A model generated the notes under the pieces. It worked only from the letters and a program-made list of their open reading frames with translations, did no database searches and was not told the origin of the DNA. Source: a virus. Taken from it: a stretch of DNA of 26,123 nucleotides. Shown here one piece after another: positions 25,845 to 26,123 of this stretch; positions within the stretch are counted from its first letter, which is position 1, and each line of letters opens with the position of its first letter. The stretch lies in the IMG/VR virus record IMGVR_UViG_3300046820_001081, positions 1 through 26,123 of that record, one strand, 5' to 3'. The position numbers were made by a program, and so were the translations under genes.

Positions 25845-26123
25845 TCAGTTAATGATAGAATTGTTTTTGTCAAAGTTAAACGTCATACGTTCGTTGATGT
25901 TAAAAGGAATATAGGTGATATCAGCCTGTATTCTTATTCCTTGGTCCGTGCTGTCTATTTGTATTTCGTTTACCTGTATACGTGGGTCGTAATTAATAAT
26001 TGTTTCGACATCTTTAGAAATAATGTTTTTAACTTCTTCTGTAAAAGGTTCAAAAAGAATATCCCAAATTACAGTACCAAACTCTGGGTTTTCTAGCTTT
26101 TCACCTTTACGAATATAGAAGTG
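25845..26123 (-). CDS. 25: Baseplate wedge protein gp25-like, N-terminus cut by window edge
   Basis: The last 92 codons of a gene entering from the right edge, ending at TGA 25847-25845. The visible protein reads FYIRKGEKLENPEFGTVIWD, ILFEPFTEEVKNII, NYDPRIQVNEIQID, then DITYIPFNINERMTFNF. 'NPEFGTxIWDxLFEPxT' and the 'YDPRIxVxxI' segment are hallmarks of the GPW/gp25 family (PF04965). T4 gp25 is 132 aa and sits in the inner baseplate, where it primes sheath polymerisation; related proteins occur in type VI secretion baseplates. About 40 N-terminal residues should lie beyond the window. It is followed by gp6 as in T4. Confidence 0.9.
   Translation of the reverse strand, partial: HFYIRKGEKLENPEFGTVIWDILFEPFTEEVKNIISKDVETIINYDPRIQVNEIQIDSTDQGIRIQADITYIPFNINERMTFNFDKNNSIIN

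Overview
The window looks like part of the late structural region of a T4-like (contractile-tailed) phage genome: the inner baseplate wedge, a giant modular baseplate or tail protein, and a tail-fibre cluster. Every gene I can support lies on the minus strand, so transcription runs from the right edge to the left. Genes abut or are 1-41 bases apart. The DNA is visibly AT-rich, and there are no tRNA, integrase, transposase, CRISPR or replication genes. Gene order gp25 then gp6, the gp6 family signature, and the fibre modules (Phage_fiber_2-type repeats, the GDLTVEGTTTTVN-type module and the RYADLAEKYLPDADY ending) resemble marine T4-like myoviruses of cyanobacteria, SAR11 and similar hosts. The host cannot be read from the sequence.

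Layout, in transcription order (right to left). (1) 26123-25845: C-terminal 92 residues of a gp25-like baseplate wedge protein, cut by the window edge. (2) 25803-22405: gp6-like baseplate wedge protein, 1132 aa. (3) 22403-13032: a giant 3123-aa protein in the place where T4 has gp7. It carries CBM5/12-like modules and an FG-GAP-type beta-propeller. (4) 13063-8756: a reading frame of 1435 codons that continues the giant protein in the +1 frame. It has no credible start codon of its own near its 5' end, so the two frames look like one gene of about 4548 codons interrupted by a frameshift between 13063 and 13032. (5) 8724-8083: a small virion protein of unknown function. (6) 8079-1: four tandem fibre genes (708, 603, 753 and at least 486 aa) that share a homologous N-terminal domain of about 190 residues but have different C-terminal parts. 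A 118-aa protein resembling tail-fibre assembly chaperones sits between the third and fourth.

How they may work together: gp25 and gp6 form the conserved wedge core that surrounds the tail hub and triggers sheath contraction. The giant protein replaces the expected gp7/gp8-gp10 genes and carries sugar-binding-like modules, so it may form both the outer baseplate and an adsorption surface. The four paralogous fibres probably dock on the baseplate through their common N-terminal domain and present different tips. The first fibre has a tail-collar domain with an HSH motif as in T4 gp12. The third has a compact tip followed 3 bases later by the likely chaperone gene. The most useful things to check are the frameshift at about 13,050, the architecture of the giant protein, and the duplicated fibre cluster. 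Lengths, positions and motifs were read by eye. Homology statements come from recognition of family motifs, not from a search.
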